Assembly (NCBI GenBank): GCA_015056005.1
Contig: SVHB01000026.1
Span: 1-33,510, forward strand
Length of the DNA: 33,510 nucleotides
Source: Clostridiales bacterium
GTDB taxonomy: Bacteria; Bacillota; Clostridia; Christensenellales; UBA1750
Reading direction: 5' to 3'
The notes beneath the pieces are model-generated. The model was not told the origin of the DNA. It made no database searches and saw only the letters and a list, made by a program, of their open reading frames with translations. Position 1 is the first letter of the stretch. Each line of letters begins with the position of its first letter. This document shows positions 14,749 through 22,454 of the stretch, in pieces. A program made the translations under genes and the position numbers.

Positions 14749-16149
14749 TTAGAATCTGAAATAAAGGAACGGGTTAAAGGAACCGTCCACAAGGAACGCT
14801 GTTACGACTATGAGCATCACGGCGAGCAAAACCGGCTCCATAATGACAGTGATCTTTGCAAAAGCCTTGTTTTTACTAAGCTTTGCATAAAGCATTTTGG
14901 GCAGGGGAGTTGCGCCGATGACAGCCAAAATGAGCACAAAGGCATAGGAACCAAGATAATACAATGCTTCCTTGGATACAAGGGGTATTGAACTAAAGCC
15001 GAACATGGCCAAAAGCCTTTTTCCGATATCGGGAAGGGTGGGGGAATCAAAGATAACGAAGCTTATCAGCACGAAAAGGAGCACGTATATTCTTGATAAA
15101 ACTTTGCTTTTTTTGAGCTTATCCAAAAGCAGATACTTTTCCAGCATGAGCAGCAGGGCAAAGTACAGACCCCAGAGCACAAAATTCCAGCTCGCGCCGT
15201 GCCAGAAGCCTGTGAGCATCCACACAACTAAAATATTAATGAAATGCCTTGCTTTGCTTACGCGGTTGCCGCCCATGGGGATATAGACATAATCCCTGAA
15301 CCACTGACCCAGCGACATATGCCATCTGCGCCAGAACTCAGTGATGCTCTTTGAGATATAGGGATAATTGAAGTTTTCCAAAAATTCAAAGCCGAATATC
15401 CTGCCAAGGCCTATCGCCATATCGGAATAGCCTGAAAAATCAAAGTATATCTGAAGCGAGAAGGCGACGGCGTTGAGCCAGTAAAACAGCACCGAAAGGT
15501 CGGCGGATGCAAGGAAAACCGCGGTTATCTCGCCCAGAAGGTTTGCGATGAGTATCTTTTTACAAAGACCGATCGTAAAACGCTTTATGCCGCTTGCGGC
15601 CTTTTGGATGGAATGCGTTCGGGTGTTGAGCTGTATCTCAACATCACGGTAGCGAACGATGGGACCCGCAATCAGCTGGGGGAACATTGCTATATATGCG
15701 CCAAGGGTGATAGGGTTTTTCTGTGCGGCTACGTCTCCTCTATACACATCGACTGTGTAGGAGAGTATCTGGAAGGTGTAAAACGATATGCCTATGGGCA
15801 GCGCGATGTTGAGCAGAGGAATGGAAAGCCCTGTAAGGCCGGCAAAATTGTCGATAAAGAAATCGGCATACTTAAAATAGCCGAGTATCGCAAGGGAAAA
15901 TACTACCGAAAGCGTGACAAATACCTTTGAAAGCGCTTTGCCGCGGAATTTTTCGATAAGGAGACCGAAAGCATAGCCCATCAATATGGAAAGCACCATG
16001 AGCACAACGTATTTCGGCTCGCCCCATGCATAGAAAAAAAGGCTCGACAAAAGCAGCACCGAGTTTTTGAAAACTTTCGGCACCGCAAAATACAGTATCA
16101 GCACTATCGGCAGGAAATAGAATAAAAACGGTATGCTTGAAAAGAGCAA
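14749..16149 (-). CDS. MBOAT family membrane O-acyltransferase (AlgI/DltB-like)
   Basis: 466 residues, around ten membrane spans. Motifs: FLFYFLPIVLILYF start, PIGISFYTFQILSYTVDVYRG, QLIAGPIVRYRD, FFDFSGYSD-type segment (YFDFSGYSDMAIGLGRI), FWRRWHMSLGQWFRDYVYIPMGGNR and the catalytic-His region LTGFWHGASWNF. It would move acyl groups across the membrane for transfer by the DHHW partner. TTG at 16149 is preferred as start: AAAGGG lies upstream at suitable spacing and it yields the family N-terminus LFSSIPFLFYF. No promoter is seen between it and the terminator at 16184-16204, so expression may depend on read-through from the lipoprotein gene. Confidence 0.92.
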   Translation of the reverse strand: MLFSSIPFLFYFLPIVLILYFAVPKVFKNSVLLLSSLFFYAWGEPKYVVLMVLSILMGYAFGLLIEKFRGKALSKVFVTLSVVFSLAILGYFKYADFFIDNFAGLTGLSIPLLNIALPIGISFYTFQILSYTVDVYRGDVAAQKNPITLGAYIAMFPQLIAGPIVRYRDVEIQLNTRTHSIQKAASGIKRFTIGLCKKILIANLLGEITAVFLASADLSVLFYWLNAVAFSLQIYFDFSGYSDMAIGLGRIFGFEFLENFNYPYISKSITEFWRRWHMSLGQWFRDYVYIPMGGNRVSKARHFINILVVWMLTGFWHGASWNFVLWGLYFALLLMLEKYLLLDKLKKSKVLSRIYVLLFVLISFVIFDSPTLPDIGKRLLAMFGFSSIPLVSKEALYYLGSYAFVLILAVIGATPLPKMLYAKLSKNKAFAKITVIMEPVLLAVMLIVVTAFLVDGSFNPFLYFRF

Positions 16150-16175
16150 GCAGAGCACCCTTTCTGTGTGTGGAT

Positions 16176-16204
16176 AAAAAGACGGGCACGGCTTGACCGT
16201 GCCC
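16176..16204 (-). terminator. Terminator between lipoprotein and MBOAT genes
   Basis: GGGCACGG/CCGTGCCC, eight perfect pairs with a five-base loop (16204-16184), followed on the minus strand by GTC and five Ts (16180-16176). Confidence 0.8.
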
Positions 16205-16222
16205 AAAGTTTATGAATGCTTT

Positions 16223-16915
16223 TTATTCTGCAAGGCTCCTGGGGCACATTACGAAGAAGACCTTGTTTTCGTAAGAGCCGCAAACCATCTGCTCTGCTTC
16301 GGTGCAGATGTTCCAGCGCAGATCGTAGTTGTCCCTAATGACGTTCAGGAAATCATCAACGCTTACGCCGTCATCAAGAGAGAAAATATAGCCGACAAAG
16401 GGAATGGAACCGATCATGGGGCCAAACATAACGCCTTCGTAGAAGCCACCCAGAGAAGCTTCGCCAAGACCCATCTGGGGACCGGGCTCAATGGGCATTA
16501 CCATGGGACCAAAGGGGATCATTTCGTCAGCCATGAGCTTGTCTGCGATCTCCTGAGCGGAGAGGGAAGAATCGGCAGCGATCTCAACAAACTTGCTGAA
16601 GAGCATATCGCCTGCGGTAGAAGCGTTGGGGTCAGCGGAAGGCTCGTTTTCCTCAGGCTGAGTGCTTTCCTCGGGCTCTTCGGGAGTTTCGGCACCAACG
16701 GTTTCGCCCTCTTCGTCTACCTCGGGGGTGGGCAGCTCTTCGGGCTGTTCGCCGGGATCGGCAGCGGGAACGTTAATATCCTCTGAAGGATCGAGGGTGG
16801 GCTGAGTGATTACGATGTTGTCGGTGTTCTCGGTCGCTGTATTGTTGCTGTCAGAGCAAGCGGTAAGGGAGAACATCATGCAAAGTACGAGCAAAACGGA
16901 AATAAGTTTTTTCAT
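16223..16915 (-). CDS. Secreted lipoprotein of unknown function
   Basis: 230 residues. Lipoprotein signal with lipobox LTAC and lipidated Cys20. Residues 25-100 are a low-complexity Glu/Pro/Thr linker; residues 104-230 form a small domain rich in Met-Pro-Gly (IPFGPMVMPIEPGPQMGLG) with two cysteines near the end. I do not recognise the domain; similar short C-terminal domains occur in uncharacterised clostridial lipoproteins. ATG at 16915 has AAAGGAG seven bases upstream. A promoter at 17031-17059 gives a leader of about 110 bases. Codon use is biased to C-ending forms, suggesting good expression. It precedes the MBOAT-DHHW pair and could be part of the same envelope function. Confidence 0.75.
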   Translation of the reverse strand: MKKLISVLLVLCMMFSLTACSDSNNTATENTDNIVITQPTLDPSEDINVPAADPGEQPEELPTPEVDEEGETVGAETPEEPEESTQPEENEPSADPNASTAGDMLFSKFVEIAADSSLSAQEIADKLMADEMIPFGPMVMPIEPGPQMGLGEASLGGFYEGVMFGPMIGSIPFVGYIFSLDDGVSVDDFLNVIRDNYDLRWNICTEAEQMVCGSYENKVFFVMCPRSLAE

Positions 16916-17030
16916 CAATATACTCCTTTGGTATTATTTGTAATGTAAGCTGCAGAGCGCATTTGTTTTTGCCTCTCGGTATATATAGACGCACATAAAA
17001 CAAAAAAGTTTCACACGCATCCAAAAAATA

Positions 17031-17059
17031 ATTATATCAGAGCCACAATACAAAAGCAA
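17031..17059 (-). promoter_or_regulatory. Promoter of the lipoprotein gene
   Basis: TTGCTT (17059-17054), 17-base spacer, TATAAT (17036-17031). Confidence 0.65.
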
Positions 17060-17149
17060 GGCGAAAAAAGCTTATTTTCCGATAAAAATGAGGTCAGCGA
17101 AATCGGAATGGGCGAAAGAAGTTTTGATAAACTGCTTCAATCGTATTGC

Positions 17150-17179
17150 TTGACAGTTATTTTATCAATACACTATACT
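17150..17179 (+). promoter_or_regulatory. Promoter of the TrmH-type methyltransferase gene
   Basis: TTGACA (17150-17155), 18-base spacer, TATACT (17174-17179). Apart from this and the divergent promoter, the 340-base gap from 16916 to 17257 shows no other structure. Confidence 0.75.
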
Positions 17180-17257
17180 TGAAAAATAAGATTATTATAA
17201 TTTACTCATATTAAAGCGGATATGCCGATCGGAAAAATCATGGGAGCAGGTGTGTTT

Positions 17258-18073
17258 ATGGCAAATATTATTGAAATAAAGGATATAAATGCAAAGGAGC
17301 TTGATGTTTATGCGCATCTGACTCATGCGCAGCTTATGAGACATGACGGCGGGCTGTTTGTGTGTGAAAGCGCAAAGGCGATAGAACACGCTCTTGAAAG
17401 CGGTGTTTTGCCGGTATCGCTTCTTATGGAAGAAAAACAGCTTAAGTCAAACGCTAAAATAATTGAAAAATGCGGCGATATTCCTTTGTATACCGCAAAA
17501 AACGATGTGCTTGAACAGCTCACCGGCTACAGGCTCACGCGCGGCATCCTCTGCGCAATGCGGCGCCCGAAAGCAAAGAGCGTATCGGAGGTATGCAAGG
17601 GCGCAAAGCGTATAGCGGTGCTTGAAGGCATAGTCGATCCCACAAACGTTGGCGCGATTATAAGAAGCGCCGCGGCGCTCAATATGGACGGCGTGCTTAT
17701 AAGCCCCACCTGCTGCGATGTTCTGCACAGAAGGGCGGTCAGGGTCTCCATGGGCACGGTCTTTCAGATCCCGTGGGCAAGGATAGGCAATAAAGCCTCC
17801 GATTGGCCTGAAAACGGCATAAAAGAGCTGCATGAGCTTGGCTTTAAGACTGCTGCAATGGCGCTTGACGGAAACTGCGTGAGCATAGACGATGAAATAT
17901 TGCTTGGCGAGGAAAAGCTCGCCGTTATCCTTGGCACCGAGGGCGACGGGCTGGCAGACTCCACCATAGCTGCCTGCGATTATACCGTTAAGATCCCTAT
18001 GGGGCACGGAGTTGATTCTTTGAATGTTGCCGCCGCAAGCGCTGTGGCTTTCTGGCAGCTTGCAAAAAGATAG
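17258..18073 (+). CDS. TrmH/SpoU-family RNA 2'-O-methyltransferase
   Basis: 271 residues. N-terminal substrate-binding domain (about 1-100, with VCESAKAIEHAL) and C-terminal SPOUT domain with the three family motifs: DPTNVGAIIRSAAALNMDG (motif 1), ILGTEGDGL (motif 2), IPMGHGVDSLNVAAASAVAF (motif 3, trefoil-knot SAM site). Members methylate ribose in rRNA or tRNA; the target here is not deducible, though 23S rRNA is likely for this two-domain form. ATG at 17258 is chosen for the AGGTG/GGGAG sites upstream; an ATG at 17222 lacks one. Stands alone, with the GH172 promoter starting just after it. Confidence 0.92.
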   Translation: MANIIEIKDINAKELDVYAHLTHAQLMRHDGGLFVCESAKAIEHALESGVLPVSLLMEEKQLKSNAKIIEKCGDIPLYTAKNDVLEQLTGYRLTRGILCAMRRPKAKSVSEVCKGAKRIAVLEGIVDPTNVGAIIRSAAALNMDGVLISPTCCDVLHRRAVRVSMGTVFQIPWARIGNKASDWPENGIKELHELGFKTAAMALDGNCVSIDDEILLGEEKLAVILGTEGDGLADSTIAACDYTVKIPMGHGVDSLNVAAASAVAFWQLAKR

Positions 18074-18081
18074 GTTTTGTA

Positions 18082-18110
18082 TTGAAAACAGCTGTTTTCG
18101 GTTGTATAAT
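18082..18110 (+). promoter_or_regulatory. Promoter of the GH172 operon with a 16-bp perfect palindrome
   Basis: TTGAAA (18082-18087), 17-base spacer, TATAAT (18105-18110). GAAAACAGCTGTTTTC (18084-18099) is a perfect 16-bp palindrome covering the end of the -35 box and most of the spacer, the standard place for a repressor operator. No regulator gene is adjacent. Confidence 0.8.
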
Positions 18111-18156
18111 AAATGTAAACAAAGCAAAACAAAATCAGGATGAGAGGAGAGCCGAA

Positions 18157-19212
18157 ATGCTGACCGATATCACCCTAAAGAAAAACATACGCACGTTTTC
18201 CGTGTCTCCCGAGAATCTGACAGGCGAAAAGGGCAGGGGCGGTATGGCTGAAAGCGGAAGCGCTTCCTATGCCGCTAGAGAGCTTGGACAGGGATGGAAG
18301 GTAAACCCGTATATCGTTTTGCCCGCGGGCGAGAAGGCTGTGCTCGCCGATATAAAAGGACAGGGCGCTGTAAAGCATTTCTGGATAACCGACAGCGCGC
18401 AGCGCGGCAGGCTGCTCATCCTGCGCATTTATTTTGATGGATGCGAAACCCCGGCTGTTGAAGCGCCGCTTTCCGATTTTTTTGCCAACGCGGATTACAG
18501 TGAATACCGCCAGCTTTCATCGCTTGCCATATGCGTAAACCCAAGGCGCGGATTAAACTGCTATTTTGAGATGCCCTATTTCAAAGGCTTCAGGTTCGAA
18601 ATAGAAAACATAGGCCCAAAGGCCTGCAATATCTATTATCAGATAGACTGCGAGGAAAAGGAGATACCCAAAGAAAGCCTTTATTTCCATGCGCAGTTCA
18701 GAAGGGTAAATCCGCTTCCGTATATGGAAAACTATACGATTTTGGATAACATAACCGGCTGCGGGCAGTATGTGGGCACATATATGAACTGGGGCGTTAA
18801 ATCCAACGGCTGGTGGGGCGAAGGCGAAATAAAATTCTTCATAGACGGTGACGGTAAATTCCCCAGCATCTGCGGCACGGGCACAGAGGATTATTTCTGC
18901 GGTGCGTATAACTTTGACGTGAACGGAAAATATACCGAGTTCACTACGCCGTATTCGGGGATGTACAAGGTCGGGCGCACAGACGAGCTTTATCAGGCGC
19001 AGAGGTATTTCAATCTCTACCGCTGGCACATCACAGACCCAATATATTTCAAAGAAAATCTGAAAGTTACCATTCAGGCGCTGGGCTGGCGCAGCGAGGG
19101 CAGATATCTGCCGCTAATGGACGACATCTCTTCTGTCGCATATTGGTATTCCGATAACCTTTCTGATGTATATCCCAAGCTCCCCGATGTAAACGGACTT
19201 GAAATAATATAA
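18157..19212 (+). CDS. DUF2961 / GH172 family glycoside hydrolase
   Basis: 351 residues. DUF2961 proteins form glycoside hydrolase family 172, whose known members act on fructofuranosides, arabinofuranosides and difructose anhydride. Recognisable segments: AVKHFWITD near the start, LPYMENYTIL, YVGTYMNWG, GWWGEGEIKFFIDGD and the conserved CGTGTEDYFCGAYNF, which carries the acidic residues of the active site. No signal peptide, so the enzyme is cytoplasmic and works on imported sugar. AGAGGAG seven bases before the ATG at 18157. First gene of an operon with two Gfo/Idh/MocA-type genes (gaps of 25 and 8 bases), consistent with hydrolysis followed by oxidation of the released sugar. Confidence 0.9.
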   Translation: MLTDITLKKNIRTFSVSPENLTGEKGRGGMAESGSASYAARELGQGWKVNPYIVLPAGEKAVLADIKGQGAVKHFWITDSAQRGRLLILRIYFDGCETPAVEAPLSDFFANADYSEYRQLSSLAICVNPRRGLNCYFEMPYFKGFRFEIENIGPKACNIYYQIDCEEKEIPKESLYFHAQFRRVNPLPYMENYTILDNITGCGQYVGTYMNWGVKSNGWWGEGEIKFFIDGDGKFPSICGTGTEDYFCGAYNFDVNGKYTEFTTPYSGMYKVGRTDELYQAQRYFNLYRWHITDPIYFKENLKVTIQALGWRSEGRYLPLMDDISSVAYWYSDNLSDVYPKLPDVNGLEII

Positions 19213-19237
19213 GCAAAACAAATAGGAGGAAACTAAA

Positions 19238-20293
19238 ATGAAAGTAGCAGTTATAGGCTGCGGTACTATTGCCAATTCCGCGCATATCCCTTCTTATCTC
19301 AATAATCCCGAGGTCGAGATCAAGTATTTCTGCGACATCATCCTTGAAAAGGCTGAGGCTTGCGTTGAAAAATACGGCTGCGGCATTGCGGTTAAGGATT
19401 ATAAGGAAGTGCTTAAAGATCCCGAGGTCACCGCTGTTTCTGTCTGCACTCCCAACAACATGCATCCCACCATCGCTATCGACGCCATGCGCGCAGGCAA
19501 GGATGTTCTTTCCGAAAAGCCCGCTGCAAGGACTTACGCCGAGGCTCTTGAAATGCAGAAGGTCCAGCATGAGACAGGCAAGATACTGAACATCGGCGTT
19601 GTAAACCGCTTCAACGATAATGTAAACGCCATCAAGCGCTATATCGACAGCGGCAAGCTTGGCGATATCCATCATGTTTATGTAAGCTTCAGAGCGCATC
19701 GCTCCATCCCCGGTCTTGGCGGCGCATTCACCACCAAGGCAATAGCCGGCGGCGGCGCGCTTATCGACTGGGGTGTGCATTATCTTGATATAGTCATGTA
19801 TTGCTGCGGCGATCCCAAGCCTTTGACCGTAACCGGCGAAGCCTTCTGCAAGCTTGGCAAGGATATGGAAAACTATGTATACCGCTCCATGTGGGCAGAG
19901 GATACAAAGGATTTGAACGGCACCTATGATGTAGACGATTCGGTGACCGGCATGATCAGGACAGATGGCCCCGTTATTACCTTCAACGGCGCATGGGCTC
20001 AGAATATCGGCGTATCCGAAACCTATATCGACTTTATGGGCGATAAGGGCGGCATCAGGCTTTCCTACGGTTCCACTTTCAAAGTGTTCCTGCAGGAGTA
20101 TGGCGCATTGGTCGAATATACGCCCGAGGTAAAGACCAGAGATCATTTCCAGAACGAGATCGACGCTTTCGTACGCTCAATCAAGACCCGCGAAAAGCTG
20201 CCCTCTCATATCGATACCGTTATCATCACCGCAAAGATGATGCAGGCCATTTACGATTCCTCCGATGCTCACAGAGAGATCGTACTTGATTAA
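19238..20293 (+). CDS. Gfo/Idh/MocA-family NAD(P)-dependent oxidoreductase
   Basis: 351 residues. Rossmann start KVAVIGCGTIANSAHIPSY with the G-x-G-x-x-A dinucleotide motif; LSEKPAARTYAEA carries the family E-K-P lysine; GGGALIDWGVHYLDIVMYCCG holds the D/H active-site pair. Members oxidise sugars, inositols or sugar nucleotides. Codons are noticeably C-ending, as in purC, suggesting strong expression on its sugar. Good AGGAGG site before the ATG. Confidence 0.95.
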   Translation: MKVAVIGCGTIANSAHIPSYLNNPEVEIKYFCDIILEKAEACVEKYGCGIAVKDYKEVLKDPEVTAVSVCTPNNMHPTIAIDAMRAGKDVLSEKPAARTYAEALEMQKVQHETGKILNIGVVNRFNDNVNAIKRYIDSGKLGDIHHVYVSFRAHRSIPGLGGAFTTKAIAGGGALIDWGVHYLDIVMYCCGDPKPLTVTGEAFCKLGKDMENYVYRSMWAEDTKDLNGTYDVDDSVTGMIRTDGPVITFNGAWAQNIGVSETYIDFMGDKGGIRLSYGSTFKVFLQEYGALVEYTPEVKTRDHFQNEIDAFVRSIKTREKLPSHIDTVIITAKMMQAIYDSSDAHREIVLD

Positions 20294-20301
20294 GGAATAA
20301 T

Positions 20302-21129
20302 ATGAATATCGGATTTATTGATTATTATCTTGATGAGTGGCATGCGAACAATTACCCCAAAATGCTTTCCGAAATATCGGGCGGCAGGATGAAAGTGAAC
20401 CTTGCCTATGCCATGATAGACAGCCCCATCGGCGGCAGAACCACCGATGAATGGTGCAGGGATATGGGAATAAGGCGGGCTTTGAGCATTGAAGAGGTAG
20501 TAAATAACTCGGATGCGCTGATCGTGCTTTCACCCGATAACTGCGAGATGCACGAACAGCTCTGCCGCATACCGCTCATGTCGGGCAAGCCCACCTATAT
20601 CGATAAGACCTTCGCCCCGGACGGGGATGCCGCAAAGCGGATATTTGCTGTTGCGCAAGAACACTCAACGCCTTGCTATTCCACCTCGGCGCTGAGGTAT
20701 GCAAGCGAGTATAAGGGTATCAAAGAGGTGGATTCGATATCCTCGTGGGGCCCCAACGGGCTTGAGACCTACTCAATACATCAGCTTGAACCCATCGTTA
20801 TGCTTATGGGTAAGGACGCAAAGCGCGTGATGTATATCCCGGGGAATGATTACTATAAGGTCATCATCGATTACGGCTGCGGCAGGACCGCTTCCATGAA
20901 CGGATTTATCAAGGGCAGCCCGTTTATGATGAACATCACATCAAAGGACGGCGCCAAACTTATAAACGTAGAGTCGGACTATTTCGGCGGCTTTATAAAG
21001 AACCTTGCAGCTTTCTTCGATGATCCCCAAAACATCGTCCCCCATGAAGAAACCATAGCCATAATGACCATCCGCGCCTGCGCCATAAAAGCACAGCAAA
21101 CTCCCATGGAGTGGGTAAATATTAAGTGA
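20302..21129 (+). CDS. Gfo/Idh/MocA-like protein, divergent
   Basis: 275 residues, shorter than a normal Gfo/Idh/MocA enzyme (330-370). It keeps a dehydrogenase-like layout (NSDALIVLSPDNCEMHEQL, KPTYIDKTFAPDGDAAKRIF, matching the E-K-P region as D-K-T) but lacks the glycine-rich G-x-G-x-x-A loop: the start is NIGFIDYYLDEWHANNYPKML. It may bind a sugar without the usual cofactor, or act as a partner of the preceding oxidoreductase. Starts eight bases after that gene and ends before the terminator at 21176. Confidence 0.75.
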   Translation: MNIGFIDYYLDEWHANNYPKMLSEISGGRMKVNLAYAMIDSPIGGRTTDEWCRDMGIRRALSIEEVVNNSDALIVLSPDNCEMHEQLCRIPLMSGKPTYIDKTFAPDGDAAKRIFAVAQEHSTPCYSTSALRYASEYKGIKEVDSISSWGPNGLETYSIHQLEPIVMLMGKDAKRVMYIPGNDYYKVIIDYGCGRTASMNGFIKGSPFMMNITSKDGAKLINVESDYFGGFIKNLAAFFDDPQNIVPHEETIAIMTIRACAIKAQQTPMEWVNIK

Positions 21130-21175
21130 ATAATTCAAAATGTAACAGTGGAAGTCAAAAAATAGTATAAAATAT

Positions 21176-21215
21176 AACCACCAAGCCCGATTCAATTTAG
21201 GGCTCGGTGGTTTTT
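21176..21215 (+). terminator. Terminator of the GH172 operon
   Basis: AACCACCAAGCCC pairs with GGGCTCGGTGGTT (one mismatch) around an 11-base loop, followed by a T-run. From here to 21398 I see no gene. Confidence 0.85.
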
Positions 21216-21398
21216 GTAAAGAGTGAATCAAGGCGCTTTGATCTCATTTTGCTTTGGTGGCGATGTTGTAATTGGTATAAAATTTATCAGTTGCCGATGC
21301 GCTTGCTAAACAATAAATCCGAACCCATCACCGATTGGTAAAAAGTCGGATTATCTTGATGTGTTTTAACACAGCACTGTCGATGGAGTTCCCCCAAA

Positions 21399-21623
21399 TT
21401 ATATGCGCGGAAATGGAATGCGAATATCGCTTAAACCGCAGATATAATCCATATTTACATTGTATAACTTCGCGAGTATGATCAAACTGTCCACAGGAAT
21501 TCTTGTTTTTCCCAGTTCATAGTCGCAGTACGTTCGTTGACCAACATTCAGCAATTTGGCTATTTCGGCTTGCGTTTTATCATTATCTACACGCAATATA
21601 CGAATGCGCTCTGCATAGTTCAT
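21399..21623 (-). CDS. Small XRE-family (Cro/CI) transcriptional regulator
   Basis: 74 residues, almost entirely one helix-turn-helix domain: MNYAERIRILRVDNDKTQAE, then IAKLLNVGQRTYCDYELGKTRIP and the typical IILAKLYNVNMDYICGLS ending. AGGTGATC precedes the ATG. It is divergent from the Cys-rich gene at 21714 and the region between contains an AGAGTT-type palindrome and a third half-site (21651-21656), so auto- and cross-regulation is likely. Small solitary XRE genes of this sort are common in mobile elements. Confidence 0.88.
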   Translation of the reverse strand: MNYAERIRILRVDNDKTQAEIAKLLNVGQRTYCDYELGKTRIPVDSLIILAKLYNVNMDYICGLSDIRIPFPRI

Positions 21624-21666
21624 ACGATCACCTCGTTTTAAGCATAGCATAGAGTTTATTTCGCTA

Positions 21667-21695
21667 TTGACATTTAGAGTTATAAACTCTATAAT
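21667..21695 (+). promoter_or_regulatory. Promoter with an XRE-operator-like palindrome in the spacer
   Basis: TTGACA (21667-21672), 17-base spacer, TATAAT (21690-21695). AGAGTT-ATA-AACTCT (21676-21690) sits exactly between the boxes; another AGAGTT half-site is at 21651-21656, nearer the divergent regulator. Confidence 0.8.
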
Positions 21696-21713
21696 TGGAT
21701 TGAGGTGAAAAAC

Positions 21714-21977
21714 ATGAATGAAGTTTATTGTAAATCCTGTCAGCATTTTATGCAGCATTATGCTTTGTGTGATGGCCGGTTGATTCAGGTGTATTGCGGA
21801 CACTGCACCTATGCAGCACCCAAAACAAAACGCCCTGACAGAAAAGTGTGTGAGCATTTTGAGCAGGGTATAAAAGATACAGAACATTTTGTAAGCAAAG
21901 AGTATCTCAGTAAAAGACTGTTGGAAAAAGTTATGAGCATGGAGCTGCTCCCGGAAATTGATGAATTATCATTATAA
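21714..21977 (+). CDS. Small Cys-rich protein, putative zinc-binding
   Basis: 87 residues. Cysteine arrangement C-x2-C (YCKSCQHF), a lone Cys (ALCDG), C-x2-C (YCGHCTY) and CEHF suggests a small treble-clef or ribbon zinc site in the first 55 residues, followed by a helical tail. It resembles uncharacterised small proteins found beside XRE genes in clostridial mobile elements (family recollection only). GAGGTG six bases before the ATG at 21714. Under the divergent promoter with the palindrome, so probably controlled by the XRE regulator. Confidence 0.75.
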   Translation: MNEVYCKSCQHFMQHYALCDGRLIQVYCGHCTYAAPKTKRPDRKVCEHFEQGIKDTEHFVSKEYLSKRLLEKVMSMELLPEIDELSL

Positions 21978-21990
21978 ACAAAGCCCATAA

Positions 21991-22206
21991 AAATGTAAAA
22001 CAGATCCCATTGTTATAGATGCTAAGCTCCCAATATCTTTCAGAGCCAACTTAAACATCCTTGATGGTTCGCTCAAATTACAAATTCGAACTCTTACAGA
22101 AAATGAAATCCTTGCTGCAGCAAGGATGAAATCAGCTGACGCTGATGTAATCTTGGGCTTACGCCTTAAGTCAAATCCACCCACCCGCATGGATGGGTTT
22201 AATTGA
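21991..22206 (+). pseudogene. Possible gene remnant: open frame without a start
   Basis: A 71-codon open frame ends at TGA 22204-22206. It has protein-like composition (for example IRTLTENEILAAARMKSADA) but no start codon with a ribosome site; the only ATG with room is deep inside. It may be the 3' end of a gene truncated by recombination next to ssrA, or chance. I do not recognise a family. Confidence 0.2.
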
Positions 22207-22208
22207 AA

Positions 22209-22238
22209 AACCGACTTGTCGAAACAAGTCGGTTTTTT
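22209..22238 (+). terminator. Intrinsic terminator after the remnant
   Basis: AACCGACTTGT/ACAAGTCGGTT with a CGAA loop, eleven perfect pairs, then six Ts. Its core ACTTGTC/GACAAGT recurs in the tmRNA terminator at 22419-22454. Confidence 0.8.
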
Positions 22239-22327
22239 GTCTATGGGCTGCGAAAAAGATATTTTCAGTAGTTTTGCGTATGAATTCGAATTCTTGAAAA
22301 AATTCAAATCATCCGGAAGCGGATACC

Positions 22328-22421
22328 TTTACTTCTTCACTATTCACTATTACTTATTACCTAATCGACAAGTTTCGAAAGAGAAGAGTGAAAAGTGAAG
22401 AGTTAATAGTGAAAAAGTAAA
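22328..22421. repeat. 17-bp inverted repeat built of TTCACT-like units
   Basis: TTTACTTCTTCACTATT (22328-22344) and AATAGTGAAAAAGTAAA (22405-22421) are inverted copies with one difference. The arms and interior are made of degenerate TTCACTA/TTCACTT heptamers, and the centre holds ATCGACAAGTTTCG (22363-22376), an inverted copy of which is at 22438-22451. The 476-base gap from 21978 to 22454 otherwise holds only the remnant and two terminators. Confidence 0.55.
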
Positions 22422-22454
22422 ATCGACAAGTCTCGGTCGAAACTTGTCGATTTT
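22419..22454 (-). terminator. Terminator of the tmRNA gene
   Basis: A 13-bp stem (22454-22442 with 22431-22419) starts directly after the encoded CCA end and is followed by T-rich sequence on the minus strand. Confidence 0.75.

Noticed and set aside
16600-16850. Repeat region in the lipoprotein gene
   Set aside because: It is a low-complexity Glu/Pro/Thr linker in frame, not a DNA repeat array or CRISPR.
19067-20146. 359-residue minus-strand open frame
   Set aside because: Antisense to the Gfo/Idh/MocA gene and the end of the GH172 gene, both clear families; no promoter or ribosome site.
21972-22307. 111-residue minus-strand open frame beside ssrA
   Set aside because: It runs through the intrinsic terminator at 22209-22238 and has no ribosome site; if anything in the region was coding it is the opposite strand.
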